Part shown: positions 12,801 through 27,800 of the stretch, one piece after another | Position numbering within the stretch: position 1 is the stretch's first letter | Layout: each line of letters starts with the position of its first letter | DNA from: Motacilla alba alba | Lineage: Eukaryota > Chordata > Aves > Passeriformes > Motacillidae | Direction: 5' to 3' | NCBI RefSeq assembly: GCF_015832195.1 | Contig: NC_052027.1 | Location: forward strand, 4,604,649-4,668,648 | Length of the DNA: 64,000 nucleotides | The notes under the pieces: generated by a model | What the model was told of the DNA's origin: nothing | The model's database searches: none | The model's input: only the letters and a program-made list of their open reading frames with translations | Program-made: the position numbers and the translations under genes

Positions 12801-15800
12801 AGCAGGGCAGGATGCAGGGCACACAAATGCTCTTTGCCCAGCAGCCCAAACCCAAATCCCTGCAGCCCAACAGGAGGGAACATGGTTCATCCCCCCAGGG
12901 CTGCTGGCCTGGCTGCAAGTTGACCTTAATATCAACTTCCACCTGCCCATCCCAAAGGTCATCACATAATGGCGTTTCATTTCTTGCTAATCAAAAAAGC
13001 AGTAATTAGCCAAAAAAATTGACATTGCAATGGACAGTGTAATGGCTGCAAAAATGACGTGTTCAATGCTGCACATGCCAAGAACCAGACACCTTCCAGA
13101 ATTTCCTCTTCCATCACACCCAACACACTTCCATATCTTGGAACTAACAAAGAGATTAAACCCTGCAAGCACCTGGGCATCAGTCAGTGCTCTGTAAAGT
13201 TCCCTGATTACACCCAGGTACCTTCTGCTGTTCAACCCCCACATCCATTTCAGGTAGACTTCAGGACCATCTTTTTTTTTGGCCTCAGCTGTGCAGCAGG
13301 CTATGAGGTGATGGCACTGGATGGTGGTGCAAGCACTGAGCACAAGTTCCACCATAGCAACAGCATAAGTCAGCCAAAGCACCCAGGGAATCTCAGCCAC
13401 CTTCTCTCCCTGGGCATCAGGTTTGCCTGGCCAGCAAGAGAAGCCAGCATGTTCAATTTTATAAATGTAATAAATCATCCTAAAGACTCTGTCATAACAT
13501 TTTATGCATTGCTAACTTTTATGCATTGCTCTGCATAAGTTTTATGCACTCATTAAGAAATTAAGTTGATAAAAAGTGACCAGATAGGAAGAGGGGGGAA
13601 AGGCCAAAGGGTTTGCATGGTGAAATAATGTTTAAGGCCAGACTGGAGCATTTGGAGCTTCAGACAGAGGCACGCTGGGAGTGCCTTAAAGCTTTAATAC
13701 AGCCATGACTGGGAGGGGCAAAGTACTTAAGGACACGGATATTTTACTTATCCAGAGCTGATCTTGGGTACCATGACGCCTTATATCTACATCTGTTCTC
13801 CTCAGGCTCCTTAAAATCCCATCGTGTTATATGACACTGAGGCTTCTTCTGGTGCTGGGTACTCAGAACAAGTGGGTTGAAGGTGTCCCTGGTCCTCGGT
13901 GAGGGAGAGAGAGTGACACTAGTGGGGTCCACCATTCTGGGGACGGGTCCAAACATGCACTAGAATTCAGGTTCACATCTCACACAAACAGGAAAACTAT
14001 AAATGTGAATAGTTATTCACTCAGAAGCAGCTTTTGCTCATGTGATGAGGGATCTGAGCTCCATGAACTGCTGCAGGCTCCTTCTGCCTGGGCAATCCCA
14101 CTATGAGGGGCTCAGCCAGAGCTTGGAGGCTCTGTGAGGGAAGTTCTGCTGGTCTCCAAAGCAGCTCTGTCCAGGTTCCCACCTGCATTAGGGAAAACTG
14201 CTCTGTCCACAACAGGGGACCTCAAAGACAGCAAAACATTTGTTCTCCGTGTGTCCTTCCTGGCTATTCCTCCAAAAAGGCAACCCCTTTTTGTTGTACG
14301 ATTTTGAGCTCAGAGCTACAGTTTAAGACAGGTAGAGATGATCAAAATGCAACCCTGCATTGCCTTGAAAAGTAGAAAGAGAAGTTGTCTGTTTTTTTCT
14401 CCATGCTCTGACAGCTGTCTCCAGAAACATAACTTCTCTAGAAGTGAGTGCTTGCTTTCAAGCTGTAGAAAGCAATGAGTTTTGATCATTTGGTGCCTAC
14501 TTTTTAAATTTATGGAAGCTCCTAAGAAGTGGGTAATTCCTCCTGTAAGAACCTTCTCATCCATAATTGCTGGGAATGTGGCACAACTATCCCACCTCTG
14601 CTAGTGCAGATTACCTGTATGTTTTCAGACACAGTTCCTGCCAGGTCCTGCTGAGCTTCTCTAATTCCCTTCATCTCCCCAGCTCCTGAAAGCCAGTGTA
14701 AATTCACCAGCGCTAGCTGTAGGAGCACCACTGCAGTGCTGCTAGCATGGGCATGGGGAAAATCCCATTAGGAAGTAAGATGCTGTTGAAAGAATCTGTG
14801 GATCACGTAGAGCGACGGCTGGAGTCTCTGGTATAATTAGTAATAAATAATCATAAGGAAGACAGCTAGCACAAGCAAGGGGAGAGCAGACCAGCGGTAA
14901 AAACAGAAGCACTTGCCATTAAGCTCTGTGATTTTTTTTCTCCCCCTCCACTTTGTGGATTAAAATATGTAATTTGTTTTCCCTAATTTGATCTACATTA
15001 TTATCTTCATTATTACAATTTAACTCCTGGGTTAAAATCCTGCCCTTCTTAGTTACTCTGATTGACTTCAATGGTCTATGGAATTTGACCGCTTCCAATT
15101 AACGCTATCCACTTGGGTTTCTGCTCAGCACTATCATGCACTGCTAATTGTTTAATAAAATGACTGGTTGGGCATGTGTGTGAGAAACAGGGAGAGACGA
15201 AGTGGATCTGATAGGAAAACTTTTCTTTGTGAATAAATACCCTAAAACATAGAGCTTGGAATCTCCAAAAATAAGGAAAATGTAATTTGTAATAAATATA
15301 AATGTATTTACAAAACTACACCTGGCTTCCTGTGTCTGTTGGAGCTGAACAGTAGCTCAATAACAGTAATAAAATGTAGCTTTTAAAGTGCCTATGTATT
15401 TGTCTCAAGTAAAAAGGGAAAAGAAGTATTGTCTGTTAAGTGTCAAAACCCCTTTCTTTAACCACAGAAGGCTTGGACAGACTAAGGAAATATTTCATCT
15501 GGAAGGGAAATGCTAAAAACTACCCTTCACATTATTGGAAAACCTATTACCAAATGCTAAAACCTCTCCTTAAATCCCTGAGTATACACAGCAACAGAGC
15601 AGGCTTGGTTCTAAGTATTTAAACCTTTGTTAAGGAAAAGACAACATAAAAAGGGATGCAATCCACCTGCTAATTAGAAACTTTATTTGCTGAGATAGTG
15701 TTCATTTGAGCTTTGTAGAACATTTCATTCCCTTTGTAGTTCCAAAATGAGAGTACATTTTACTTACGGGGAAATGCAGTTGACTTTTACTCCTCTGTCA

Positions 15801-18800
15801 ATCCACTCCGTTCCCAATGTCTGTGTTAATTTTACGACCCCGGCTTTGGAGGCGTTGTACGCCAACTGCTTCTGTGGGTGAGGGACTACAAGGGATTCAG
15901 AAGAAGCAAATTGTTTATTCTTCCCAAATTAAAATAGCTCAGGCACTACACAGACAACTCCCTGCATTGAGATGAGCTATTTGCCCTTTTCCCAGGTACC
16001 AGGCAGAGGAGCAGCAAGAATTCAGCCACCTACAACACAAACCCCTAAATATGTATTTTGCCACCTAACAATTTTGTTTCAGCAGATGGGCTGCTGGAAA
16101 ACAATGGTGAAAATAAAAATAAAGACATTTAAAAGATCCCATATTTAGGCAAAGACAAAACCAATGTATTAAACATATATATGGAATACTTGACTGCTGT
16201 GAAGAAAGATAATCATATATGCACATGCACATTCATTTATTGTACACATTCGTATGTTTATATACTTGTGCACTGTAATACTAATAAAATATATTATCAT
16301 ATAATTCTAAAATATTACATAATCAGTAATATAATGTCTAACATATGTATTCTGTGTTATATAATATATTAATATTATTTATAATATGTGGTAGATAATA
16401 GGTGATAGCTGAATACAACAGTAAATTGTTTGATATGACATTATATGATAGAATATGATATAAGTGCATAATAGATTTTATATAACATATTATATATAGC
16501 TTCTTGGAACAAATTATTCTCCCTAATTTTTAAATTATCCATAGTCTGAGGCAAACACATCTTATGATCTAACGAATGTTTGTGTGGATGTGAACACAGG
16601 TGCATCCCAAAAATTCAGAACACCCACCACTTTCAAAATCTGAAGCTTTTGAAAATGTTTCAGAGATGTCACATGTCAGTCAAAGACAGAAAATGATCAG
16701 CTTGCTAATTACAATGTTCAAGCTTGTTAGTGCCGTGTGCTCGGGTGGCTGTGCCCCTCTCCAGCTCAGTGAAAGCTACTTAAGGACAAATCCCCAGTGG
16801 GTGTAAAGTACCTAAAACCCACGGGAGTCAATCCAAGTCAGTCCAGGTGTTGGGATTCACACCCACAAAGTCTCTCTTCTTGGACTTTTCTGGCTGCCAT
16901 TAGGACTTCATTAAAGAAATCCAGTGCAAAGCATCCATCCATAATTAGCTTTGTATCAGCACAGAGCTTCACTGAGCTGCTGACTCTGATGGAGGGAGAG
17001 AGGGGGAAATCAGGGCAAATATCAGCAGTCACAAAGACAGGCAATTCCAGCCTGTGGAGTTGGATAATGCTGAACCCTGGAAGAATGGGAATCACTGGAT
17101 TTGTGGAAGGTTCAGCAGCCAAACCCCAACTCCCAACATTTTGATGAAAGCACATAAGCAGCACTGGTAGCTGGCATTAAACTGGTCTCAACAAATTAGG
17201 CTGATGCATCAGTTCTATATCACTCATGCCCATGGCATCCCAACATGCCCACTACTGATTTTACTGACTTAAACTCTTGGATTTGAATATGTCAATGTAA
17301 AGGCTGAGTGATAACTGAGTTACCCAAACTCTGAAAGAGCTTAAAAACCCTGCTGCAAATCATTGAGCATGTGAACAAGAACCTTTGCCTTGAACAGAGT
17401 TGTTTGTGAATAGATTTAATGCACACACATGATGGGAGCAACAATTAGAGGGGTTTTTTTCTGTATATGCTGCAGGTTTGCTCAGAATTCAGAGGCCTTT
17501 TCCTTGCTAAAAAGAGCCCTTCCTACCATGGCCCTCCTCTGCCAGCATTTATTCTGTGCTCTTTTTTGTTCAATAAGAAATAATTTGCATTTTGACCAGC
17601 AGAACTGCCTTGCCCTCAGTGTGTGCCTGTTGCCCCCTGACGCAGCACGCCGTGGGGGCTCTCACAGAGATGTGGAACGTAATTTCTTGATTAATTGCCA
17701 TGCATCAGCTCCAAGTTACATACAACTTCGGTAGTTAACCTTGTAACCTCCCAAAAGCAGTTCTTTGCTAAACTTTCCAAACATGTCTGTCTGTGATAAA
17801 TCATTTTGGTGGTCACTTGCTAAGAGGAGAGGAGTTCTGGCACTGGCTCTGCACCTACAGTGCATGGGGGTGAGAGCAAGTTGCTGAAAGCCACAAGAAT
17901 CAGCTTCTGATTTGGGTGATAAGACACAGGTATCAAAAGTCCTTCCATGAACTTTTGTCTTTATAAGAATATCTGAAGGTAATTAGGAGCATGACATTTT
18001 CCCCTGCTGAGACACTCAGCCCCTCTCAATTGGAAGAACTCAAGGAGAAGCCAACAGGTGCTGTGAATCTCTGGTGTTGGATGGGGTTTCTGCAGCTAAG
18101 CACCCCATGCCACCTCCTTTCCCTTACCTAAGGTGGTCTCTTACAGAGAGAAGAGCAAATCTGTAACCCTCCAAACCCATACTAAATGGGGATTGTGAAT
18201 AAAGCCATGCCTCCAGCAGTGTCACCAAAAAATCTGCATTGCTAAGGCTTCTGGGAAGCGAGAACACTCACTCCTATTCAAGACAGATGAGAGGAGAAAG
18301 CAGATAAAAATTCTGCCAACATCAGCTGTGTTATGTTTTAAACACCTTTGTTCTGATTTTGGCTGTTTTGTTGTTTGGGTTTTTTTCCCAGTAACTGTTA
18401 CAGTGCTGTGTTTTGGATTTAGGACAAGAATAATGTTAACACACTGATGGTTTAGTTGTTGCTGAGCAGGTCTTACTCTAAATCAAGGACTTTTCAGGGC
18501 CTCCTGCTGCCCTGCTAGCAAGGAGGCTGGAGGCAAAAGAACCTGGGAGGGGACACAGCTGGGACAGCTGACTCTAACTGGCCAGAGGGATATTTCAAAT
18601 CACATGGCATTGTGCTGACAAACAAAACTGGGGTGAGTTGCCTGGGTACACTGACTGGGCATTGGTCAGTGGGTGGTGAGAAATTGCACTGTGCACCACT
18701 TGTTTTTTATGTTATTTTTTCCTGATTATTATTTGCCTCTCCTTTTCTGCCCTAACTGTCTTTATCTCAACCCACAAGTTTCACCTTTCTTCCTAGATTC

Positions 18801-21800
18801 TCTCTCCCATCCTTTGGGGGAAAGAGGGAAGGGCTGTGGGGTTACAGCACAACAACCTGACACTGCTGTCACACCATTGTTTGGTGCATCAGGCTCCCAG
18901 CCTGACCTTGAATCAGCCACAAAATATTAATGAGAGGTGCACACAGAGCAGAGCAGACCACTTCCCACTGAAGATATTCACTGTAAAAACTACAGCTCTG
19001 GGTTACACCTGTGTGAACGGCCGAGCCGCCGCTGCTGGAGCGAACGCCTGGAATAATTCCATTGGAGCACCAGAATCAAAATGCACATATGCAAAATGTA
19101 TGCAGCTCATCTTCGATTAATTAAAGCTGATTCTGAGCAGTGTATCTGGAAAAATCACAAACAAAAACCTCCCTATCCTGCTAAGTGTCTCCTCATTTTC
19201 CTGTATCTCTGAGGAAGGACTCAACCTACAACAACAACAAAAAAAAATATCCCCTAACTATTTCTAGAAACATTTCATACTATGCCAGTTGGCCAACGTA
19301 CTTAAATAACCAACCAACCAACATATTTATTTAACATTCAGCAGATGGACATGATATGAACATCGTGGTTTTCAGTCGTAGTTTCATAACTACTAGATTT
19401 TCTCAATGCCAAGATTCAAACAGGTTCAGAAGGTAAACACATCTCTCCATCTCTTAACTTCTGGCCTAGCATGCATTAACTTTCACTGACATTTAAATGC
19501 CTCTTGGGATGACCCTTCCAGGTTACTCTCAGGGCTGCTTTCCAATGTTCCTTTCTGTTCCAGGACAGGTACTGCCCTCAAACGTGGTCCCCAGGAGGAT
19601 CTCTGGGCTTGGCTCACCAGCCAAGGAGGTGCAGCTCCAAGCTGGGGCTGGGAGGGATGCTGTGTTGGAATGGCACCACCATCCAGCTCAGCAGAGCTGC
19701 GCCAAGCCCCAGTGGAAAAGTTGGAAAAAGCCTCTCCTTAAGCAGAGCAGACCACTGCTGGGCTGCAGCAAGGCTGGGAGCTGTGTGCCAAGCCAGCAGA
19801 TACCCAGCTCGTGCCAATTCCCAGAGCTTCCCAACTTTCTCCAGGATGGACTACATCCCAGGAAATTTTGCTTTGTGACAATGATGTGGATGGTGACAGC
19901 CCAAGCACAGACCAGAGCCCGACTGCTCAGAGCAGAGCAGGAAAGCCTGAGGTATTTGAAATTTAAAGCCTCACAATCTTTTCAGAACTACTTTTCTTGG
20001 GGAGTTTTTGTAACTTTACAAAGTTGGGATGAAGGGATGGTGCCTGTGTTTAAGCATAAGTAAAACAGCTGGTAAAGACACTTGAAAAAATATTAACAAC
20101 AACATTATAAATGGATTTTTGAAGAACCATTTAAAGTTACTGTGCAATAAACTGAGTAGAATGACATTGAATGTCAAACTGGGCACAGTAAAAATAAACA
20201 TTATTCCGAAGGAAAATAAAAAGACTGCATATTTATGTAACATTTAGCAGATGGACACGATATTAATACAGGGGTTTTCAGTTGTACTTTTATAGCTACT
20301 AGATTTTCTTGCCTAACTTGGCAACCCAAGGCACCATTTGATTTTTGGATTTGGACAATGCTGCAACAGATGTCCAGACCAATAAAATAAATTCCTAAAG
20401 GGCTATGCTTAATTTGTGTAATTGATCAATTTTTGTTACATGGGCTTCAGCTCAGCAGCCTTCCAGATTAGCTCAGCAGTAGGGATTTCATTCCATATGT
20501 TACAATGGTTTATTGGTCCTTTTGATGACACTGCTGATTCAGCAGCGTTGGTGCAGGCACCTGTTGGCAATGAGAATGTTACAAAACCCATGGGTACCAG
20601 GGCAAATATTGGCACAAAATCCTCTGGGTGGCTTGTAAGCATCTTGTGGGCTCAGCTTCCCACATGCCAAGGAGTTTGCCTGGAACAGCATGAAGGGAGC
20701 AGCACCTCTCCTGTGGAATCTGCTCCAGAGTCAGAGAAGGTGACTCCACCTTTTCTATAAAGAGTAATAAGTGCTCTAAAACATTGAGGACAGATAAATG
20801 TTGAAAAATGATATCAATAAAAATTTTGTAGTACATTTCCTCTAATATGAAATGTCAGTGATTTACTCCTTCCCAATACAGGTTTAATTGATTCAAATAG
20901 CATCGGTAGTAATTAAAATATGGATTCTGAAGCACAACTGTTAGCTCTCATCACTCACCTATTAAACTTGCCATAGATGCTGTGTTAATTATCTTCCCAT
21001 ATCCTTGATTCAGCATAATGCGGCCTGCAGCCTGTGACAGAAATTAAAGGAAAGACCAGTGACCCTTTCTGTGATTGTGCTAATAATGACATGATAATAA
21101 ATTAGTCTTTTCAGAAGAGTTGATGTGCTAACACTTTTTTTTTTTAAGTACCTGATATAAAAACTTGGTATAAAAATGGCTGATGCAGGAAAAAATCCCA
21201 GTGCCATTTCACACCTCTTCACTGTTGGCAATTTTTTTTCAAAAAAAGCACAAATGTTGGGAATTCCCCCCTCCAAGCTTTCTGGTTTTCAAATAACCAC
21301 CCTTCAAAAAAATTTTGGCCATTCTTTATTGCCTGTGCTTGGGTAGCCAACAAGTATTAGCTGCTTTTGAATATATTGATCAAAATCTGGAATTAATATA
21401 AAGCAAATCTCTCCTAAACTCCACCAAAACTAGGATCAATTCTATTGTGATAATTATTAATAAAGTGCTATTATATCTTGAGATAAAGTAAACACTTAGA
21501 ATATTAATACCCATTTGCAAAACTAACCAGTGCAGTATTGCACACTTACTTGGCAGCACAAAAATAATCCTCGTAAATTAACATTAAAAGTTTTGTCCCA
21601 TTCCTCCAGGGAAGTCTCTTCACTTGCAGAGTTCAGATTGATTCCTGCATTGTTGCATGCAATGTGGACTGTGCCCCAGCGAGCCACAATTGCATCCACC
21701 ATCCTTTGCACATCCTCAGGCTTGCTTACATCTGCTGCCAGGGCAAAGCTTTTAATGCCTGCATTGAAATAAGAGTGGTGGAGTCAGCACAGGAATTCAC

Positions 21801-24800
21801 AGGGGGAAAAAATACTCTATTTTACGATTGTTTTTAAATTCATACATAGAGATATTTTATATCTGGCTGTATTTTATACATACATGTGTGTGTGTATATA
21901 TTCCACCTTAATTCATTGCTCCTCAAACAGTAGCAAAACGTGCGTTTGTTACCGCAATACCGTCATGAAGTTGCTGACTGCTGCGAGGTTTGCTTGCTGG
22001 AGAGCAGCCTGGAGCCCAGGTGTGGGAGCACAATCTGCCGCTCGGGCAGGAGGAAGCATGGAACACTGCACCATCTTCTGTCCAAAGCCTCAACTGCAGC
22101 TTCCCCAGCTCCCAGCCGCTCTGCTGAACCTTTTCTTCTGCCAGGTCCCCCCCAAGATGCTACAGAAAACAAATTAATTTGTCCCAAACTGCTCTCTGGA
22201 TGAGCTACAGCATGCAGAGAGATGGGAGCCTCAGACAAAACCAAACCAGCTAAGTGGGAATACCTGCAGGTGCACAGGTATGGCAGTCATAGTGACTTAT
22301 TTATTGTAAATCACACTGCCAGAATAATGCAAACATCTGGAAGTGATTTACCAAATTTGAAACATGAAGAAGTTTTGAATTTTTTTCCTAAAATAATCCA
22401 GCCATTGACCTTTGCACCCGAGCTGATTGGTAAATAACTTCATTTAATTCATTATAAAAATCAGCTTTAAATAGCCTTATTGTTAAACATCATAAGAAAC
22501 CTGCTGAGGCACCTGATGCCACTGGGATTATACCCATCCTCAAAGGCAAACAAGGCTACACCAGTAACGGCTGTGGTGAAATGGGTCTTAAATAAGGAAG
22601 GAGAGAGGCAGCCACTGGGGTTGGGCCATGATCAGCAGTCTGGGTAGGAAGTTGCAGCTATTAAAGCAAGATATTTTTCCTCTATATAAATAAAAAATTT
22701 GTTCCACACTGATACCTCTTTTAGACCATTCTGATTAAACATTTAAAAGAAGGGATAAGCCTATTCCAGGAGGAGACTCTCCCAAAACAAAGCTGAGATG
22801 GAGGCTTCCAGGAAAGCAAGGCAAAGCAGGAATTGCCCAGTGGTGTGTGTGAAAAAATGGCAGGAAAGAGGCTTTTGCATGAAAAAGCTCTTCCTCATCT
22901 CCAGTGCCTCCAGGAGCCTGTCAGAGTGCACAGCCCAGGGTGATGCCACTCTGGGGTGCCAGGGCATGGGAGCTCCTGTCCCTTTCAGTGATGACACTAT
23001 TCTCTTGATTTCCACGGCAGAGAAAATACACGGACAACTGAAAAATGGATGCATGCTCTGCCACAAAACAAGACCTCTTATTTTATGGCAGGTTTTATGC
23101 TAAACGTGCTGAAAGAATAAGAATAGCCAGACAGCCCCTGTTGCTCCTCCTAATTGTTATCAAGACATGTAATGCACAGGGAGTTGCTGCAATCTTCCTT
23201 TTTCAATTTACTGATAAAATGGGTGCAAGTGTGTTACTAATGGTAACAGAAAGACTCGTCACCTGCCCTCCAACTCTCACCCCATTTAGAGCTTCATCTT
23301 ACAGGTCAGTTTATAAAAATGAGACAAAAGGTGCCACATGTGGGTGTCTAGTGAAGAAGCAGTGAAATCACACTCACTTCAAACCAGAGTCACACACTCC
23401 ACCTTAATCAATTCATCTGATATTCCTGCACTCTGAGAGGGGGGAGAAAACCACTTTCTGTCTCTCCACCGTCCCCTCAAACCACCTGTTAAAAAAATAA
23501 AACAAACTATGGGAAAATAGCTTCAAATCTACAGACACAATCAGAGGCAAAACACCCAGCGCAGGATGATGCACAGGTGGGGCCAGTGCACCTCCACAGT
23601 GCTCAGCTCACTTTTGTGGGGCTCATGGAGGCAGGTTTGTGATGAGGGGGGCAGGAGAGGAGCCCAGGGGCTCCGTGCTGGAGACAATCACTGTGCTGGA
23701 TATGCCTGAGGTGTCCTTCTGCAGGGACACACACACGTCCCCCTGCCACGGGCTTCATCTCCGGTCTCTCGGTATAAATGGAAGTAACATGTTGCATATA
23801 GACAAGAAGATCAGGAGTGACATTGCACAAGGCATTTGCATAGTTTACAGTGAAAATGCACATTTTAAAAATCCCATCAGACTAATTCTTCCCTTAGGGT
23901 ACAGGCAGTGATTCCCCCTGAAGACAGAGGTGTGTGTAGTGGAAGGTAACCCTTAGGATTTTTTGGTTATGTTTCATCATTTTTGGTTCTTCAGTCAGGA
24001 TCCATTAGTAACTGTTGAAAAAGGTATTCACACAGGATCTAAAAACAAAGAGCCCTGCAGCCAAGGGACGTACACCCGAGCTGTCTAACAAAGCTAAAAC
24101 TGAGATCACAGGCGTTCTGATGTTTAAAACTCATCATGAAGTGATGGCACCATCCCAAAAGGCAGGAAAGGGCTCCTTGATATAAGAAGCAGAGCAGCTC
24201 TAAGCAAGCTAAGCAAAATGTTTTGAAAAAGTATCAGTATGGGAATGACTTGGGGCACTAAGCTTCCAACTTTGAGTTAGAGATCTGCAGCCATAGAGGA
24301 GAAAAAAAATCACAGCCCCTTTGTCCTTATTACAGCAGGAAAAATACGTATTAATGTTATGATTGCTTCAATTTACTCATGTGAATATTTTGAGAGTAAA
24401 GCTAGCTGATCCTTTTTGTCAAAATTTATTTCCAACAGAGCATGATACTTCTTTGAAGCCAAAATGTTTCATGGAAACATTGATTTCAACAAAAAGTTTT
24501 CAAGGGAAAGCTTCTGAGGTCCAGGCTAGAATCTCTAGTTACCTCTGGAGAGAAAGAGATTGAAAACCTGACCTTTTCAGATCCTTTCCAAAAACGGGCA
24601 TTTGGATATAATTCCCTTTCACAAAAGCCTTACAAAGTTTGGGGGTTGTTCCAACAGGGAATGACAATAAATTCAAAACCTCAAAACCCATCATGAGATG
24701 GAAGAGATGTGCCCTGACCAGCTGCACTGGTCAAATTGATAGATAATATTTGACCTCAAAGGATAAAGATGTGTAAAGACTGAGAAGTGAGATTTTCTTT

Positions 24801-27800
24801 ACTTTAGACTGCAATAATATTTGCTATGCCTCATGACCTCTCCGACTGCATTTTGGAACAGCCCCCCACCTCCTCCAGGCTGGCAGCCCACTGCTGAAGG
24901 AGCAGAGATGTAGGGCAGCCATTGAAGGGTAGATGATCAAACTCCTACTGAAAATGCCCTGGAGATGAGTTAAGTTCATTTTCCAATAGGCTGTTGGCAT
25001 CCAAAGTCTCATGGCTCTATCAAGTAGCCCATTTCTATCCGAATAGCTCTGCTTGATATGCAGGGGAAAAATGTCCAAAATGAGAGTTAAGGTGTAGGGC
25101 ACAGCTACTTTGTGCCAAAACCATATGGCCCTGGTGCATAAGAGAGTGAAAAGCTTCAGGGAAGGGGGGACTGGATGACTCAAGAATTTGTAATAGGAGC
25201 TGGACACTTTCTTCTAGGTCATTATTTGGGATCAGAGCTTTAACCGTTGCACTGACGCTCCATGTGAAGTGTCTCCTGCTCAGCAAAGCTGAGGTTGTGC
25301 AGACAGGGATGTTTTGTTTTAAATGTTCTCTGGGGAGCCTCAGAATGGTACCCAAACCAGAATGACACCAATCCTTGTCTGTCCCTGAGGCTGGGTGGTA
25401 TGAATACATCTGCAGGGGCTGGTTTTTTCTGGAGAATATGGTTTCTAATGGCCCAATCCCTTGCAGAAGTCAGAGTGCAAACAAATACTGGTGACTTTAT
25501 CCACGTGGTAATGTGAAAATTTCCTGCGTAATTGTCCATCTTTAGAGACAATGAAATACTGAACTTTGAAGAAGGCTCAGGTGCAATCTCACAGAAGAAA
25601 TTATAAAATGAGTAATACTTCCTTTCTTTTATCATTAAAATTATATTTCCAGTTTTCTTTTTCCCCTTTACAATTGCAGTTTAGCACAGCTCTAGGGGGA
25701 AATTTGATTTTATGTTACATTTTCTATTTTTACTGCTAAAACAGAAGTGGCTTGTAGAGGATTTTACCTCTTATTTGGGATTTTACCTATTATGTCTATT
25801 AATATTTTGTTCCCATATCTGACCTTGCACACATGTTTGAAGGAGAGCTTGAAAAATTACTTGTCTTCAATTTAAAGAGCACAGTGAGAGATTCAGACTG
25901 ACAATACAACTACCCTGTTTGGGTGTTTTGGCTCGTGGTACACACATAAGGTCTGGAAGAGGGGGTAGGTGAGTTTGTAGGCTTTATCTTTCATTCAGCC
26001 ATAGTGAAGCCTGCCTGATTTACTTTGAGCAGCACCATCTCTGTTCAGCGCTGGTCATACAGATTTCACTTGTACAGGGTGACCTTTCTTTGTTCCTGTC
26101 AGCCATGGCTCACCACTTTGGGAATTTTTAGCGAGGAATTTGGTTTGGATCACTTTGCCTCTCTAGTGGAGTTTATATTGACAAATAACTCTCTCAGATG
26201 GTGTGGAATCAGTGACTGCTGGCACAACACTGACAGGGCAGGAGAAGCTTTGTGCCCATGACGTGAAAATCCTCTACTCTAACCACTTCCCCACCAGGGC
26301 TGGGTGAGAGGGGATTGCTGCACAGAGTAGTGTCAGGTTTGAAGGAGGAAAACCACCCATTACAGTGCCCACCATGCTCAGTGCTTACCTTTGAGGCTGA
26401 GCTCACACGCCACCGCTTCTGCCTTGGCAAGGACCAGATCCACCACAGCCACTTTAGCCCCAGCTTCCCCCAGGGCGTGGGCAAAGGCCCTGCCAATCCC
26501 TTGCCCTCCTCCTGTGACATAGGCCACCCTGCCGTCCAGGCGCAGCCGCTCCAGGATGCGGCGCCGGTTGCAGCCCCAGAAGACATCATCCTTCACCACT
26601 TGTGTCTGCAACAAGAGCACAAACACCCTGCACAGTGAGGGGCAGAGCTCACTGACAGCTGTGAAGGACTCTGCTGGTGGGAGCGAGGGGGGAGCATGAG
26701 CAGGGATCCATGTCTTCTTGGCCCGTTAATTAATACAAAAGGCATCACTGATTGAAGCCAAAAAGCCCCCTTATCCATACAGATGTTAAGCTCAAACAGA
26801 GCACTAAGGTGCCAGACAATGGAGCAGAAGGGCTGTGCTTTAGGGAGATGCCACAACCATTCCATTTTCAGGAGAGTAGCGTATGGCATTTCCTAGCCTG
26901 GCTTGGGTACAAAGTCTTAGAAGTTGACTGACCAAGTCTTCCAGTTATTTCATCCCCAGGGCCCAATGTTGCCCTCAGGCTCAGCTAAGAGGCTAAGAAC
27001 AAGGTTCCAAAGGCAGGATTTGGGTCAAGTAGAGTGCAGTCAAAATATCTTCACAAGGCTGGTGCACAAATAAAGATATCAGCCAATAACTTAAACCAAG
27101 CTGTCATCTGATCAGCTGCCATACATCATTTCCCCCCGACTGGAATCAAAATGCAAAATACAAGATGTTTAAAATATTGAGTTTGAAATGCCAGGAATTA
27201 CCAGTGTGTGTAGCTTTGGGAGTGCTCAGAAACTGGGAAACAATCAGGATGTTTGGGTCTGGGTTTACTGAGGTAGGCTATTATGATTCCAGATGGGAAT
27301 TTCATTACAGCTGGGTGATGCCCACTACATAAAACAGAGAAAGATAAATGCACCATTTTTTAACTTAGGACAAGCAAAGTGAAGGGCCATGAAAATATCC
27401 AGCTCAGAGAGCACAGGAGGGCATCCTGTACTGCCTTTGAGCAAAAAAATGAACTATTTCAGAAATGTATTGGTTCATTACTGGTCCTCAGCTCCATCTT
27501 CCCACATTCCTCTGCATGGGAAGGATGGGAGAGCACCAGGCACTGAAACCTGGTGAGCAGTACACCACTCACTCCAGAGATTCATCACCAGCTGATCTGA
27601 AAGGCTTTTCAAGGAATCAGCATTTCTCAGCTTTAGTGCCACCCTGGACTGGTGATGCTGAAAGGTGCCAAGCTCTAAGCTGCTAAACCCATGATCATGG
27701 TACCACATGTTTGGGTTCTTGCCACCAAACCCTTGAAAATTATTTTTTCCTTGTCCTTGGCAGAGTCAAAATTTTCCCAGAAATGCTCACAGAGAGGAAA

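Larger units (their letters stand above)
15886..20958 (-). other. MT-Ox intron 9
   Basis: About 5.1 kb, holding the AT-rich tract and both copies of the 82-bp repeat. Nothing else recognised. Confidence 0.85.

Noticed and set aside
12987..13478. 163-codon hydrophobic minus-strand frame overlapped by a 159-codon plus-strand frame
   Set aside because: It has two membrane-like stretches but no family I recognise, sits inside MT-Ox intron 10, and both strands being open suggests chance. A protein search with a significant hit would change this.
15768..15871. Alternative start of MT-Ox exon 10 at the CCCACAG acceptor
   Set aside because: It gives the wrong phase after exon 9. The acceptor 14 bases upstream restores the frame and adds the family-typical VPHPQ.
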